A stretch of DNA of 64,000 nucleotides, from positions 950,621 through 1,014,620 of the forward strand of contig NZ_KB823011.1 of the NCBI RefSeq assembly GCF_000365025.1, read 5' to 3'. The notes under the pieces are model-generated. The model did not search any database. It had not been told where the DNA came from and worked only from the letters and a program-made list of their open reading frames with translations. The translations under genes were made by a program, and so were the position numbers. How positions within the stretch are numbered: position 1 is the first letter of the stretch; every line of letters begins with the position of its first letter. Below are positions 1 through 7,473 of this stretch, in pieces. The stretch comes from Robiginitomaculum antarcticum DSM 21748. Lineage in GTDB: Bacteria; Pseudomonadota; Alphaproteobacteria; Caulobacterales; Maricaulaceae.

Positions 1-726
1 CTTACGCCGGGCCTGCCGCGCGACATCTCCTGCAATATAGAGCCGCTTGGACTTCGGCACATCATAGCCGCGCATCAGCATGGGCAGGACAGGTCTAAGA
101 CTGACGGTTGCTTCATGCTGCCGCGCGAGATCATAAATCTTCATGGCGGCGAGATAGCTATAAGGACTGCGAAGCGACAGGAACGCCTTGATGGAGCGGT
201 CAGTTTTGCGCGTATCGTTGCGATCCCAATCCACAGGCGGGGTGATCGGCGCGCCCTCACCCCGCCCTATATCCTGCAGCCGCTCTTCGAGGAAATGCAA
301 GCGATCCAATCCCCAATACCATTCACCTGCATAGTAAATCATGCCGCCCTGATAATGGCCGAGCTTTAAGAGCTGCGCCGTACCCTCCGGAGCGTCCGCA
401 ATCTCGCCGGGAACATGGCCGGGAAATTTAATACCCAGCCGTGCGGACAGCCAGCGCGCATCTTCTTTGGCCCAAGCCCTAAGAGCGTCCAGTTCAGGTG
501 CATATTTTGGCGGCATATCGGTAATCGTAAACGCGCGCAGGGTCAGGCCGTACCAATCGAGCAGCGCCGGGATTTGCGAAGCCAATAAAACGCTATGAGC
601 ATCTTTGGGGTCATGGAAAAAGACGATCTCGCGTGAGGTCATCTTACTTTCATAGAAAACCCGCTTGCGCAGCATGCGGCCTTCCGACAGCAGATAACGA
701 ATAATGTAGGATTTTAGCGCGGCCAT
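1..726 (-). CDS. DsbA-family / 2-hydroxychromene-2-carboxylate isomerase-like protein (3' part outside window)
   Basis: The minus-strand frame is open from an ATG at 726 to the window edge, giving 242 residues without a stop, so the gene is partial at its C-terminus. Residues about 31-60 (REIVFFHDPKDAHSV) look like the start of a thioredoxin-fold domain. A second thioredoxin-like segment begins near residue 195 with LSLRSPYSYLAAMKIYDLA, followed by RPVLPMLMRGYDVPKSKRLY; both are typical of the HCCA isomerase/DsbA-like (thioredoxin-fold) family. The usual CxxC is absent, as expected for the glutathione-dependent isomerase branch. The substrate cannot be inferred. It is divergent from the MaoC gene, with 35 bp between the two starts. 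Confidence 0.8.
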   Translation of the reverse strand, partial: MAALKSYIIRYLLSEGRMLRKRVFYESKMTSREIVFFHDPKDAHSVLLASQIPALLDWYGLTLRAFTITDMPPKYAPELDALRAWAKEDARWLSARLGIKFPGHVPGEIADAPEGTAQLLKLGHYQGGMIYYAGEWYWGLDRLHFLEERLQDIGRGEGAPITPPVDWDRNDTRKTDRSIKAFLSLRSPYSYLAAMKIYDLARQHEATVSLRPVLPMLMRGYDVPKSKRLYIAGDVARQARRK

Positions 727-761
727 GTTATGACCCTATCGCAATATAATGGAGTTACAAT

Positions 762-1217
762 ATGGCGGGCAAGTGGTTTGATGAATTATCGGTGGGCGAT
801 GTCTTTGATCATGCCCTGCGCCGCACCATTACCGAAGCCGATAATGTGCTGTTTTCGGCTATGACACATAATCCGGCGCAGCTGCATCTCGACGCGGATT
901 ATTGCGAAAAAGAAACCGAGTTCGGCCAGCGTCTGGTCAATAGTTATTTCACCCTTGGCCTTATGGTTGGCATATCCGTCGGCGACACAACGATGGGGAC
1001 AGCCGTGGCTAATTTGGGCATGACGGATGTCAAATTTCCAAAGCCGCTTTTTCACGGTGATACCGTGCATATTCAGACAGAGGTCGTCGGTTTGCGCGAG
1101 AGCAAATCACGGCCTGACCAGGGCCTAGTCACATTTGAGCACCGCGCTTTTAATCAACATGATGAGCTCTGCGCTGTGGCCACGCGCACCGGATTACAAC
1201 GCAAAAAGCCGATCTAA
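762..1217 (+). CDS. MaoC-family hotdog dehydratase
   Basis: The 151-residue single-hotdog protein matches the MaoC/(R)-specific enoyl-CoA hydratase family. The characteristic block is NPAQLHLDADYC near residues 38-49, followed by EFGQRLVNSYFTLGL and the later FPKPLFHGDTVH. In the family, an Asp and a His in the hydratase-2 motif activate water for addition to a 2-enoyl-CoA. Here the residue before NP is H (MTHNP) rather than the usual D of GDxNP, as in the mesaconyl-CoA-hydratase-like branch, so the exact substrate is open. The length is normal for stand-alone MaoC domains. It is a single cytoplasmic gene with no obvious operon partner. Confidence 0.85.
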   Translation: MAGKWFDELSVGDVFDHALRRTITEADNVLFSAMTHNPAQLHLDADYCEKETEFGQRLVNSYFTLGLMVGISVGDTTMGTAVANLGMTDVKFPKPLFHGDTVHIQTEVVGLRESKSRPDQGLVTFEHRAFNQHDELCAVATRTGLQRKKPI

Positions 1218-1292
1218 AATCTCTTTATGCGACAATTGGAATACGAGATAGTCAGGCCGGATTAATCGCGTCAGTTAGTCTTGCGCAAATGG

Positions 1293-1851
1293 TCATAAAT
1301 CTTCTGTCAGAATATACATCATCTCTTGCGCAAATATTGCAGCGGAAGTGTCAATGGCGCCGCGATCCGTTTCATCACCGACTTCATAAGTAATTGCCGG
1401 AATATTGTAGCGCGTATGCATATAATTTTTCGATGTAGGCAGATCAGAATTATGACGTTGTGCCCGCTCAAACGGATAGGATTGTGTGTCAATTTTCTGG
1501 GCGCTTCGCGCCATCCAGTCTTGCGTAAATCCGGCTGCAAAGCCGGCATCTTCATCCGTCTGTGTGTAAAAAACATTGCGCCGCGTCGAGTGAAAATCCA
1601 AAAACAGGCGCGGGCCGTTACCGCCGATCCCGTCAAGCCATGTTTTAATACTGCGCGTTTCGGGTTGTTCAAAAGGCCCCCAATCACGGTTTAAATCTGT
1701 TCCGTCAACATTATGCCGCCAATGGCCGCGCGACTCCGTCAGGATTTATGAGCGGTATAATCACAACATTATAAACACTGCGAAAGGCGGGCGCCTTTGG
1801 CGTGTCAGCCATTACGGTTTCAGCGAAGCTTTGCAGGTCCTATGCGCCTGT
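1293..1851 (-). pseudogene. Remnant of M14-family zinc carboxypeptidase
   Basis: Reading the minus strand across frames recovers an M14 peptidase C-terminal half. One frame gives VTGA-stop-DLQSFAETV, then FRSVYNVVIIPLINPDGVAR. A one-base loss near 1726 moves the frame to GHWRHNVDGTDLNRDWGPF, then FLDFHSTRRNVFYTQ and finally YNIPAITYEVGDETDR. The NPDG...DLNRDW and DFHSTRR blocks are diagnostic of the family, and the late TYEVGDET supplies the catalytic Glu region. An in-frame TAG near 1840-1842 and the frameshift disable it. The N-terminal half, with the first zinc ligands, is missing: homology stops where the insertion-sequence end begins. No other piece was found beyond the element, so the insertion came with a deletion. 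Confidence 0.8.
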
Positions 1852-2651
1852 TACTTCGTCACGTTAATGGCCGTTTTCAGACAATTCGCTAAGGTATTGC
1901 GATGCAAACCTCAATTTACACCCGTCATCGCTTCGATCCCGATGTAATCAAAGGTGCCGTTTGGATGTATTTTCGTTTCCATCTAAGCTTTCGTGATGTC
2001 GAAGAGCTCATGATAGAACGCGGCGTCAATGTTTCCTATGAAACATTCCGGAGATGGGTTGAGAAATTCGGGTCGACCTTTGCAAAGCGAATAAGTTGTA
2101 GATCTGAAAGTCCCTCTCCTGTTTGGCATTTGGATGAAGTCTACACGAAGGTTAACGGTCGAATGGTTTACCTCTGGCGTGCCGTTGATGACGAAGGAAC
2201 GGTACTTGATGTCGTTGTTCAGCAACGCCGCAATACTAAGGCAGCCACGCGATTACTGCGTAAACTCCTTAGAAACCAGGGCATCAAGCCCACTCGTATC
2301 GTGACAGATCGACTTGGGTCGTACGGAGCCGCTCTCAAGTGTTTAGGCCTACAACACCTTCAAGATGTCGGCGGAAGAAAAAACAATAGAGCTGAATGCT
2401 CTCACGTTCCCATACGAAGACGAGAGCGAAAAGTACAAAAATTCAGATCTGTGGGGAACGCTCAAAACTACTTTCAGCCTATGGTCAAATCTACAATCTG
2501 TTCAATCACCGACGCATCTCAATTCAAGAAACACGCTACGAAAATTCAGAACTAAATCTCAATGCGAATGGAGCATCGTGACGGCAGCGGCTTGCGCCTA
2601 AAGCGCCAGTTAGCAAAAAATAACGGCTAGATTAGTTAACGTGACAAAGCC
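1852..2651. mobile_element. Degraded IS6-type insertion sequence
   Basis: An approximately 800-bp element carries one IS6-like transposase gene. Its ends show an imperfect inverted repeat. The right end, read inward on the minus strand, is GGCTTTGTCACGTTAA (2636-2651). The left end, 1852-1867, matches it at 13 of 16 positions, including an exact GTCACGTTAA at 1858-1867. The 8-bp flanks differ, so there is no target duplication; this fits an old or rearranged copy. The left end abuts a truncated M14 peptidase and the right end lies 36 bp from a tRNA 3' end. The exact left boundary is uncertain by a few bases. Confidence 0.7.
1902..2581 (+). pseudogene. Frameshifted IS6-family transposase
   Basis: The frame from ATG 1902 encodes a DDE transposase of IS6 type. 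It opens TRHRFDPDVIKGAVWMYFRF, then has LSFRDVEELMIERGVNVSYET (helix-turn-helix region), the first catalytic Asp in WHLDEVYTKVNGRMVYLWRAVD, the second in IVTDRLGSYG, and the NRAECSHVPIRRRER block that carries the last acidic residue. After FRSVGNAQNYF (about 2473) the expected C-terminus continues in another frame as SAYGQIYNLFNHRRISIQETRYENSELN, ending at 2581. A single-base change therefore splits the gene. Programmed slippage is possible at the short TTT run but unusual for IS6, so a dead copy is more likely. Confidence 0.75.
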
Positions 2652-2687
2652 GTCACTACCTATACGTGGTAAAAAGCACTTAGTGCG

Positions 2688-2764
2688 TGGTAGGTCCGGA
2701 GGGACTCGAACCCCCAACCAGACGGGTATGAACCGTCGGCTCTAACCAATTGAGCTACAGACCC
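2688..2764 (-). tRNA. tRNA with CAU anticodon (tRNA-Met, or tRNA-Ile2)
   Basis: The minus strand folds as a full cloverleaf: acceptor GGGTCTG/CGGACCT (with a G1-U72 wobble), TA at positions 8-9, D arm GCTC...GAGC, anticodon stem GACGG/CCGTC around loop TTCATAC, variable TGGTT, T arm GGGGG/CCCTC with TTCGAGT loop, discriminator A and encoded CCA. The anticodon CAT is read by elongator Met tRNA or, if C34 is lysidinylated, by Ile2. The lack of three G-C pairs at the base of the anticodon loop and of a mismatched first pair argues against the initiator. Which of the two it is cannot be settled by eye. Confidence 0.93.
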
Positions 2765-2905
2765 CTATTCACGCCAAGTTCACGCATTGCCGCGTAGAAA
2801 ACTCATAGAGCGCCGCCCTATAGCGCGGCTTTGGCCAGAGTAAAACCCTCTTGTTAGTCCGTGTGCATCTATGGCATATCTGGCTCTCAAAATTGGAGAC
2901 TAACT

Positions 2906-3619
2906 ATGCGCAATATTTTGATCACATTAGCCGCCGCCGCCGCGATCGCGGCCTGCACCCCGACTTCGCCCACTTACGTACAGCCGCAGGAGCAGACGAT
3001 GGCCGTTATCAACGTCTCGGCCAGCGCTGACGTCAAAATCGCGCCGGATCAAGCCATGGTCTCGGCCGGGGTCGTCAGCCAGTCCGCAGATGCCGGACAG
3101 GCTATGCGTGATAATGCGGCCAAAATGACCAAAGTTTTTGAAGCTTTGGATGCCGCCGGTATCCCGCGCGAGAATGTACAAACCTCACAGATCAGCCTGC
3201 AACCGCGATATAATTATGAGGAGCGTAAAGCGCCGCGCATTACGGGCTATGAAGCGCGCAATATAATTACCGTGACGACAGACGATCTGGCTAAGACCGG
3301 GGCTATGGTCGACGCCCTGGTTAAAGCCGGCATCAATAATATCGATCAGGTTCAGATGACGGTTAAAAATCCTGAAGAGGCTGAGAATACAGCCCGCACA
3401 AATGCGATTGCCAAGGCTAAAGCTAAAGCCCAATCCATGGCTGAAGCGGCCGGAGTGGAGCTGGGTAAATTGACGAATCTGAGCGAATCCAGCGGCGGTG
3501 GGCGCCCGGTCATGTACCGTCAAACGGCAGCTATGGACGTTATGGAATCTACGCCTGTCGCGCCGGGCGAGCAAACCATCAGTGTCACTGTAAATCTCAG
3601 CTACGGCATTGTCGAATAG
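2906..3619 (+). CDS. SIMPL-domain (DUF541) lipoprotein
   Basis: The protein starts at ATG 2906, preceded by GGAG seven bases upstream; a longer in-frame start at 2861 lacks this. Residues 1-17 form a lipoprotein signal (MRNILITLAAAAAIAAC) ending in an AAC lipobox, so the mature protein is probably anchored in the envelope. Residues about 32-237 are a SIMPL domain: INVSASADVKIAPDQAMVSAG, a central GYEARNIITVTTDDL, and AKAKAKAQSMAEAAGVELGKL. SIMPL proteins are periplasmic or outer-membrane proteins of poorly known function, one of which (BP26/Omp28) is a Brucella antigen. It is followed by a bidirectional terminator shared with panD. Confidence 0.85.
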   Translation: MRNILITLAAAAAIAACTPTSPTYVQPQEQTMAVINVSASADVKIAPDQAMVSAGVVSQSADAGQAMRDNAAKMTKVFEALDAAGIPRENVQTSQISLQPRYNYEERKAPRITGYEARNIITVTTDDLAKTGAMVDALVKAGINNIDQVQMTVKNPEEAENTARTNAIAKAKAKAQSMAEAAGVELGKLTNLSESSGGGRPVMYRQTAAMDVMESTPVAPGEQTISVTVNLSYGIVE

Positions 3620-3650
3620 CCTGTCCAGAATGGCACCGTATTGAGCTAAT

Positions 3651-3680
3651 AAAAAAGCCGCCTGCAAGGGCGGCTTTTTC
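3651..3680. terminator. Bidirectional rho-independent terminator
   Basis: AAAAAAGCCGCC, a TGCAAG loop and GGCGGCTTTTT form a G+C-rich hairpin flanked by A-run and T-run on both strands. It lies between the convergent SIMPL lipoprotein gene and panD and can end both transcripts. Confidence 0.85.
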
Positions 3681-3700
3681 AATATTGATATTAAAATGAT

Positions 3701-4063
3701 CTAGCTGACCGGAGGAATATAGACCTCGTTATTTTCGTCTAAAAGCACGACATTGGGCGCGTAATTGCGCGCCTCTCCCGCATCCATTTGGCAATATGTA
3801 ATGATGATAATTTTGTCACCAACCTGTACCCGGCGCGCCGCAGCGCCGTTCAAACCAAATGTTTTGGACCCGCGCGGAGCGTCAATGGCATAAGTCGTAA
3901 ACCGTTCGCCATTTGTGATGTTGAGGATATCGACCTGTTCATTAGGTAGAATTCCGGCGCGTTCGAGCAAATCCTGATCAATAGAGATTGAGCCTTCGTA
4001 GTGCAGGTCAGCCTGAGTCACCGTCGCGCGGTGTATTTTGCCCTTCATCATGGTCACAATCAT
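3701..4063 (-). CDS. panD: Aspartate 1-decarboxylase
   Basis: PanD makes beta-alanine from L-aspartate for pantothenate and coenzyme A synthesis. The 120-residue protein carries the self-cleavage site HYEG|S with Gly24-Ser25, where Ser25 becomes the pyruvoyl cofactor, and Tyr58 in RFTTYAI, which assists catalysis. [14 protein letters not shown] at the start and [16 protein letters not shown] in the second half are standard. Length matches the family (about 115-130). The chosen ATG gives the usual N-terminus [11 protein letters not shown]. It is monocistronic and divergent from the asparaginase-domain gene across a 166-bp promoter region. Confidence 0.96.
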   Translation of the reverse strand: MIVTMMKGKIHRATVTQADLHYEGSISIDQDLLERAGILPNEQVDILNITNGERFTTYAIDAPRGSKTFGLNGAAARRVQVGDKIIIITYCQMDAGEARNYAPNVVLLDENNEVYIPPVS

Positions 4064-4229
4064 CTGGATCTCCTCGTCTACGCCGCTCTTAGCGCGGGCT
4101 ACGCTATATATCTAGGTAAGACATTGGCCTTTAAGAACCTCTGCTGACGCATATCACATCCGATATGCTATGCAAATTCGCATGGCTATTCCGATTGCAG
4201 GCCACGGCGGCGATGGATAAGACCCCCAC

Positions 4230-4721
4230 ATGAAAGATGTCCTTATCATAACCACCGGCGGCACGCTGGACAAAGACCACGACACCTATACCGAAGGTTT
4301 GGTCTTGTCCGGCACGGATGCCTCGCATCTCGGCGAGCTCTTGGCGCGCGGCCGGTGCTATTACCCGCGCGAAATTGCCCTGATGAGCAAGGACAGCCTG
4401 GAGATTAATGATGATGACCGGGCGTCAATTTTAGGCGCGCTGTCAAGCGCAGAAGAGACTGCCGTCGTCATCACACACGGCACCAGTACAATGGATAAAA
4501 CGGCCGCATTCCTGTCAGGGAAAACGGGCGAGAAAACAGTCATTTTAACGGGGGCCATGCGCCCCTTCGCGATCGGAAAATCCGACGCCGGATTTAATGT
4601 CGGCGGCGCCGTAATCGCCGCGCAGCTTCTGCCCGCTGGTGTTTACGCGGTCATGAATGGCCGTATATTCGCCGCGAAAGATATTCACAAAAATGAAAAA
4701 CAAGGACGCTTTGATGTCTAA
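4230..4721 (+). CDS. Short asparaginase-domain protein (N-terminal domain only)
   Basis: The 163-residue protein corresponds only to the N-terminal half of L-asparaginases (usually about 330 aa). The nucleophile Thr12 sits in ITTGGTLD, with a Tyr at residue 20 in the flexible loop region. The second catalytic motif is HGTSTMDKT (83-91): Thr85 is kept but the Asp that normally follows it (HGTDT) is Ser86. The lysine before LTGAMRP is conserved. Stand-alone asparaginase-N proteins occur in proteobacteria but are uncharacterised, so activity is unproven. Its stop overlaps the start of the Old Yellow Enzyme gene by 8 bases, implying translational coupling. Confidence 0.8.
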   Translation: MKDVLIITTGGTLDKDHDTYTEGLVLSGTDASHLGELLARGRCYYPREIALMSKDSLEINDDDRASILGALSSAEETAVVITHGTSTMDKTAAFLSGKTGEKTVILTGAMRPFAIGKSDAGFNVGGAVIAAQLLPAGVYAVMNGRIFAAKDIHKNEKQGRFDV

Positions 4722-5805
4722 CACGTTATTTACGCCATTTTCCTGCCGCGGGCTGGACCTGCCAAACCGTATTGTCATGGCGCCGATGACGCGCAGTCAT
4801 TCGCCCGCCGGCATACCCGGCACAGATGTGGCAGAGTATTATGGCCGCCGCGCCGGGGCCGATGTCGGCCTGATTGTCACCGAAGGCACAGTCGTTGACC
4901 GGCCCGGCGCAGGCAATGATCCCAAAGTGCCGTTATTTTACGGTGACGCCCTGCCCGGCTGGAGCAATGTTGTGAAATCCGTTCACGCGCAAGGCGGCAA
5001 AATCGCGCCGCAGCTTTGGCACACAGGCATGGCAAAAAAACCGGGCGCAGGTCATTTTCCTGAAGCCGACGCAGACAGCCCGTCCGGCCTGACGCATACC
5101 GGCAAACTGGTCGCGCCTGTATTATCAGAGTCCGAAGTCGCCGATATTGTTGCCAGCTTCGCCCGATCCGCCGCCCACGCCAAAGATATGGGCATGGACG
5201 CAATCGAAATTCACGGCGCGCATGGCTATCTCATCGACGAGTTTTTCTGGGCGGTTATGAACCAGCGCGACGATAAATATGGTGGCGATCTCAAAGACCG
5301 CGCCACATTCGCCGCTGAGATTATTTCCGAATGCCGCAAGGCTATTGGTGAGGATATGCCGATCATCCTTCGCTTCTCGCAATGGAAGCAGCAGGATTAT
5401 GGCGCGCGTCTGGCGGAAACGCCCGAAGCTTTGGGCGAATTTCTAGGCGTTTTCGTCGATGCGGGTGTGGATATATTGCACTGTTCGCAGCGTCGCTATT
5501 GGGAGCCCGAATTTGAAGGCTCCACCCTAAACCTTGCCGGATGGGCGAAGAAGCTGACCGGACTGCCGACCATTACCGTCGGGTCAGTCGGGCTGGATGG
5601 GGATTTCTTTGACGCCTTCCAAGGCAAAGGCAGCGGGACGCGCGGTCTTGACGATCTCTATGAACGCTTAGACGCTGGTGAATTTGATCTGGTCGCGGTG
5701 GGCCGCGCCCTGCTTCAGGATCCGCAATGGGCCAGCAAAGTCAAAGACGGCAAGCTCGACGCGCTCGGCGACTATGACGCCGCCTCGCTGCAAACTCTAT
5801 ATTAG
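4714..5805 (+). CDS. Old Yellow Enzyme-family NADH:flavin oxidoreductase
   Basis: This 363-residue FMN-dependent TIM-barrel enzyme reduces activated C=C bonds in unsaturated carbonyl compounds using NAD(P)H. Visible motifs are LFTPF...LPNRIVMAPMTRS at the start, TEGTVVDRPG, QLWHTGM, the substrate-binding His pair in EIHGAHGYLIDEFFW, the GGDLKDRA loop, and near the end TVGSVGLDG and LVAVGRALLQDP for the FMN phosphate. The start at 4714 begins LFTPF at residue 4, the family norm; an upstream ATG at 4657 would add a non-homologous leader inside the previous gene. Its 3' end overlaps the convergent exbD-like gene by four bases. Confidence 0.92.
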   Translation: MSNTLFTPFSCRGLDLPNRIVMAPMTRSHSPAGIPGTDVAEYYGRRAGADVGLIVTEGTVVDRPGAGNDPKVPLFYGDALPGWSNVVKSVHAQGGKIAPQLWHTGMAKKPGAGHFPEADADSPSGLTHTGKLVAPVLSESEVADIVASFARSAAHAKDMGMDAIEIHGAHGYLIDEFFWAVMNQRDDKYGGDLKDRATFAAEIISECRKAIGEDMPIILRFSQWKQQDYGARLAETPEALGEFLGVFVDAGVDILHCSQRRYWEPEFEGSTLNLAGWAKKLTGLPTITVGSVGLDGDFFDAFQGKGSGTRGLDDLYERLDAGEFDLVAVGRALLQDPQWASKVKDGKLDALGDYDAASLQTLY

Positions 5806-6200
5806 GGTCTGTCAATCTTCAGTCTCGTCGTAATCTGACGCACGGCAAATTCATCACGCAAAGTAACGACCCCGTCCAGATCGGCAGCGCTATGTGCGCG
5901 CAACAGAACCGCCGTTTGAGGTTTGCTGGACAGAAAGGTCACGACCCGGTCCGGCGCGGTCTCTATCGACAAAAGCCTGCCATCGACGATTACATCGTTT
6001 TGAGCTGTGATATAGACATCCAGAACAGGAACCGAATGGGTCGGGGTCTCACTTGGCGCAGGCTTAGCTAACGCCGTGCCGTGCTCGTCCAGAAATGTCG
6101 CGGTAACAATAAAAAATATCAGCAAAATAAACACGATATCCAGCATGGGCGTCATATCGACTCCGGCCTCATCTGCGTAATGGCGGCGTAATGTTTTCAT
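5802..6200 (-). CDS. ExbD/TolR-family biopolymer transport protein
   Basis: The 132-residue protein has the ExbD architecture: a short cytoplasmic N-terminus, VDMTPMLDIVFILLIFFIVTATF (about 14-36) with the proton-carrying Asp in the membrane segment, then a periplasmic domain ending FAVRQITTRLKI. Family members use the proton motive force with ExbB and TonB (or TolQ and TolA) to energise outer-membrane processes. No exbB or canonical tonB lies next to it, so it is an orphan that must work with a partner encoded elsewhere. Convergent with and overlapping the Old Yellow Enzyme gene. Confidence 0.9.
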   Translation of the reverse strand: MKTLRRHYADEAGVDMTPMLDIVFILLIFFIVTATFLDEHGTALAKPAPSETPTHSVPVLDVYITAQNDVIVDGRLLSIETAPDRVVTFLSSKPQTAVLLRAHSAADLDGVVTLRDEFAVRQITTRLKIDRP

Positions 6201-6276
6201 CTTATCCTCCCATATTTATAGATATGCAATAACATAACAATTGAGATATTACAATATTCATAATAAAGATGCGGTC

Positions 6277-7053
6277 TTAGTCCCCAAAAAAGCCTTTTAA
6301 AACCGCCGGAACTTCCCCCGGCAGATCACTGGCGATCAACCCCCGTCCCAAGCGCGCGCCGCATTCGCTGTGTGTCCACACCCCCGCGCAAGCCGCCTCA
6401 AAGGCCGCCATATGCTGCGCCATCAGCCCGGCGATAAATCCCGCCAGCACGTCGCCCGTCCCGCCTTTGGCCAGAGCGGCATCGGGATGGTTATTGATAA
6501 CGCAGCGGCCATCGGGATGGGCAATATATGTCACGGGGCCCTTTAAGACGATAATCGCGCCGCAATAGGCCGCCGCCCGGCGCGCCATGTCTTCACGCGA
6601 GCCTTTCATATCCGGAAACATCCTCGCAAATTCGCCGTCATGCGAGGTGAGCACAGTACAAGGCGGGAACTGCGCCTCTCCGGCGGGCGCGGGAAAAGCG
6701 CTACTGTCAATCACGCGCGGCATATCCCCGGGCAAATCATCCAGTGCGGCATGATGGGCGGGCGCAATCCCGCCCGGCCCGGCAAGCACAGCCGATACCT
6801 TATTCAAACCACCCAGAGCATCTTGCGTCACCATGATATCAGGCGGGAGGCTGGCGCGGTAAACATCGCCCCGTGACATAGCCAGCACGCTGACCAATCC
6901 TGCGCCAATACGCAGAGCGGCCTGCGCCGATAATCGAGTCGCGCCTGTTAGATCAGGCGCTGCGAATATCGCCAGATGCCCATTATCATATTTATGAGCG
7001 TCATCAGCGGCGTGCGGGAGAGCATGTTTAAAAATATCAGGGCCATTGGGCAT
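6277..7053 (-). CDS. nnrD: ADP/ATP-dependent NAD(P)H-hydrate dehydratase
   Basis: This repair enzyme converts the damaged hydrated cofactor NAD(P)HX back to NAD(P)H. The 258-residue protein is the ribokinase-like YjeF C-terminal domain alone. Seen are GHLAIFAAPDLTGATRLSAQAALRIGAG, VLAGPGG, VLTSHDGEFARMF, IIVLKGPVTYI and the signature ALAKGGTGDVLAGFIAGLMAQ that binds ATP and NADHX. The epimerase (YjeF N-terminal) domain, often fused, is absent here. The ATG at 7053 is chosen because GGAGG lies nine bases upstream; two earlier in-frame ATGs at 7071 and 7062 have no usable spacing. Conserved positions vary slightly (VIDSSAF for VIDADAL). Confidence 0.88.
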   Translation of the reverse strand: MPNGPDIFKHALPHAADDAHKYDNGHLAIFAAPDLTGATRLSAQAALRIGAGLVSVLAMSRGDVYRASLPPDIMVTQDALGGLNKVSAVLAGPGGIAPAHHAALDDLPGDMPRVIDSSAFPAPAGEAQFPPCTVLTSHDGEFARMFPDMKGSREDMARRAAAYCGAIIVLKGPVTYIAHPDGRCVINNHPDAALAKGGTGDVLAGFIAGLMAQHMAAFEAACAGVWTHSECGARLGRGLIASDLPGEVPAVLKGFFGD

Positions 7054-7086
7054 AGCGGGCATCCTCCTCATTTGTGGTCGATAAAT

Positions 7087-7467
7087 CTACCAATGACCTT
7101 TCGCTTTATTCCACCGATATAAAAGCTTAGCCAAAATATGATAGCAGGCACGGGTCAACGGCATGATGACGGGGTTGCCGAAAATGGCCGCCAGCCAAGC
7201 TTGACCGCTTGACCGCCGCCAGATTTCGACCGCAACAACCGCGCCGACCAAGAGCTCCCCGCCGTCCAGAGCGTGGAGCTTCATGCGGATATCCTCAAGA
7301 CTCGCTCCGAATTGTGACAGGCGCTGCGGTTCTTTGTTAATGTCGCGAAATTCAATCCCGCCGCGGCGTAGCAGCTCGATCATCCGTCTGCGCTGCCAGC
7401 TTATGCCCGCATCACAGACGGGGCACAGCGTATTAGAGTAGATGATAAGCGGTGCGCCCTCGGTCAT
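7087..7467 (-). CDS. DUF393 (DCC-family) thiol-disulfide oxidoreductase-like protein
   Basis: A 126-residue protein of the DUF393 family, named DCC for the Asp-Cys-Cys pattern near its start. Here the N-terminus reads IIYSNTLCPVCDAGISWQRR, giving a CxxC at about residues 16-19 in a thioredoxin-like beginning, then IEFRDINKEP, LHALDGGELLVGAVVAVEIW and the C-terminal PLTRACYHILAKLLYRWN. A redox role is predicted for the family, but no substrate is known. It follows the M19 dipeptidase by six bases on the same strand and probably shares its transcript. Confidence 0.82.
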   Translation of the reverse strand: MTEGAPLIIYSNTLCPVCDAGISWQRRRMIELLRRGGIEFRDINKEPQRLSQFGASLEDIRMKLHALDGGELLVGAVVAVEIWRRSSGQAWLAAIFGNPVIMPLTRACYHILAKLLYRWNKAKGHW

Positions 7468-7473
7468 ATTAGC

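Noticed and set aside
2470-2480. Programmed -1 frameshift in the transposase
   Set aside because: The TTT run is short, IS6 transposases are normally unshifted, and the neighbouring M14 gene is also broken; decay is the simpler view.
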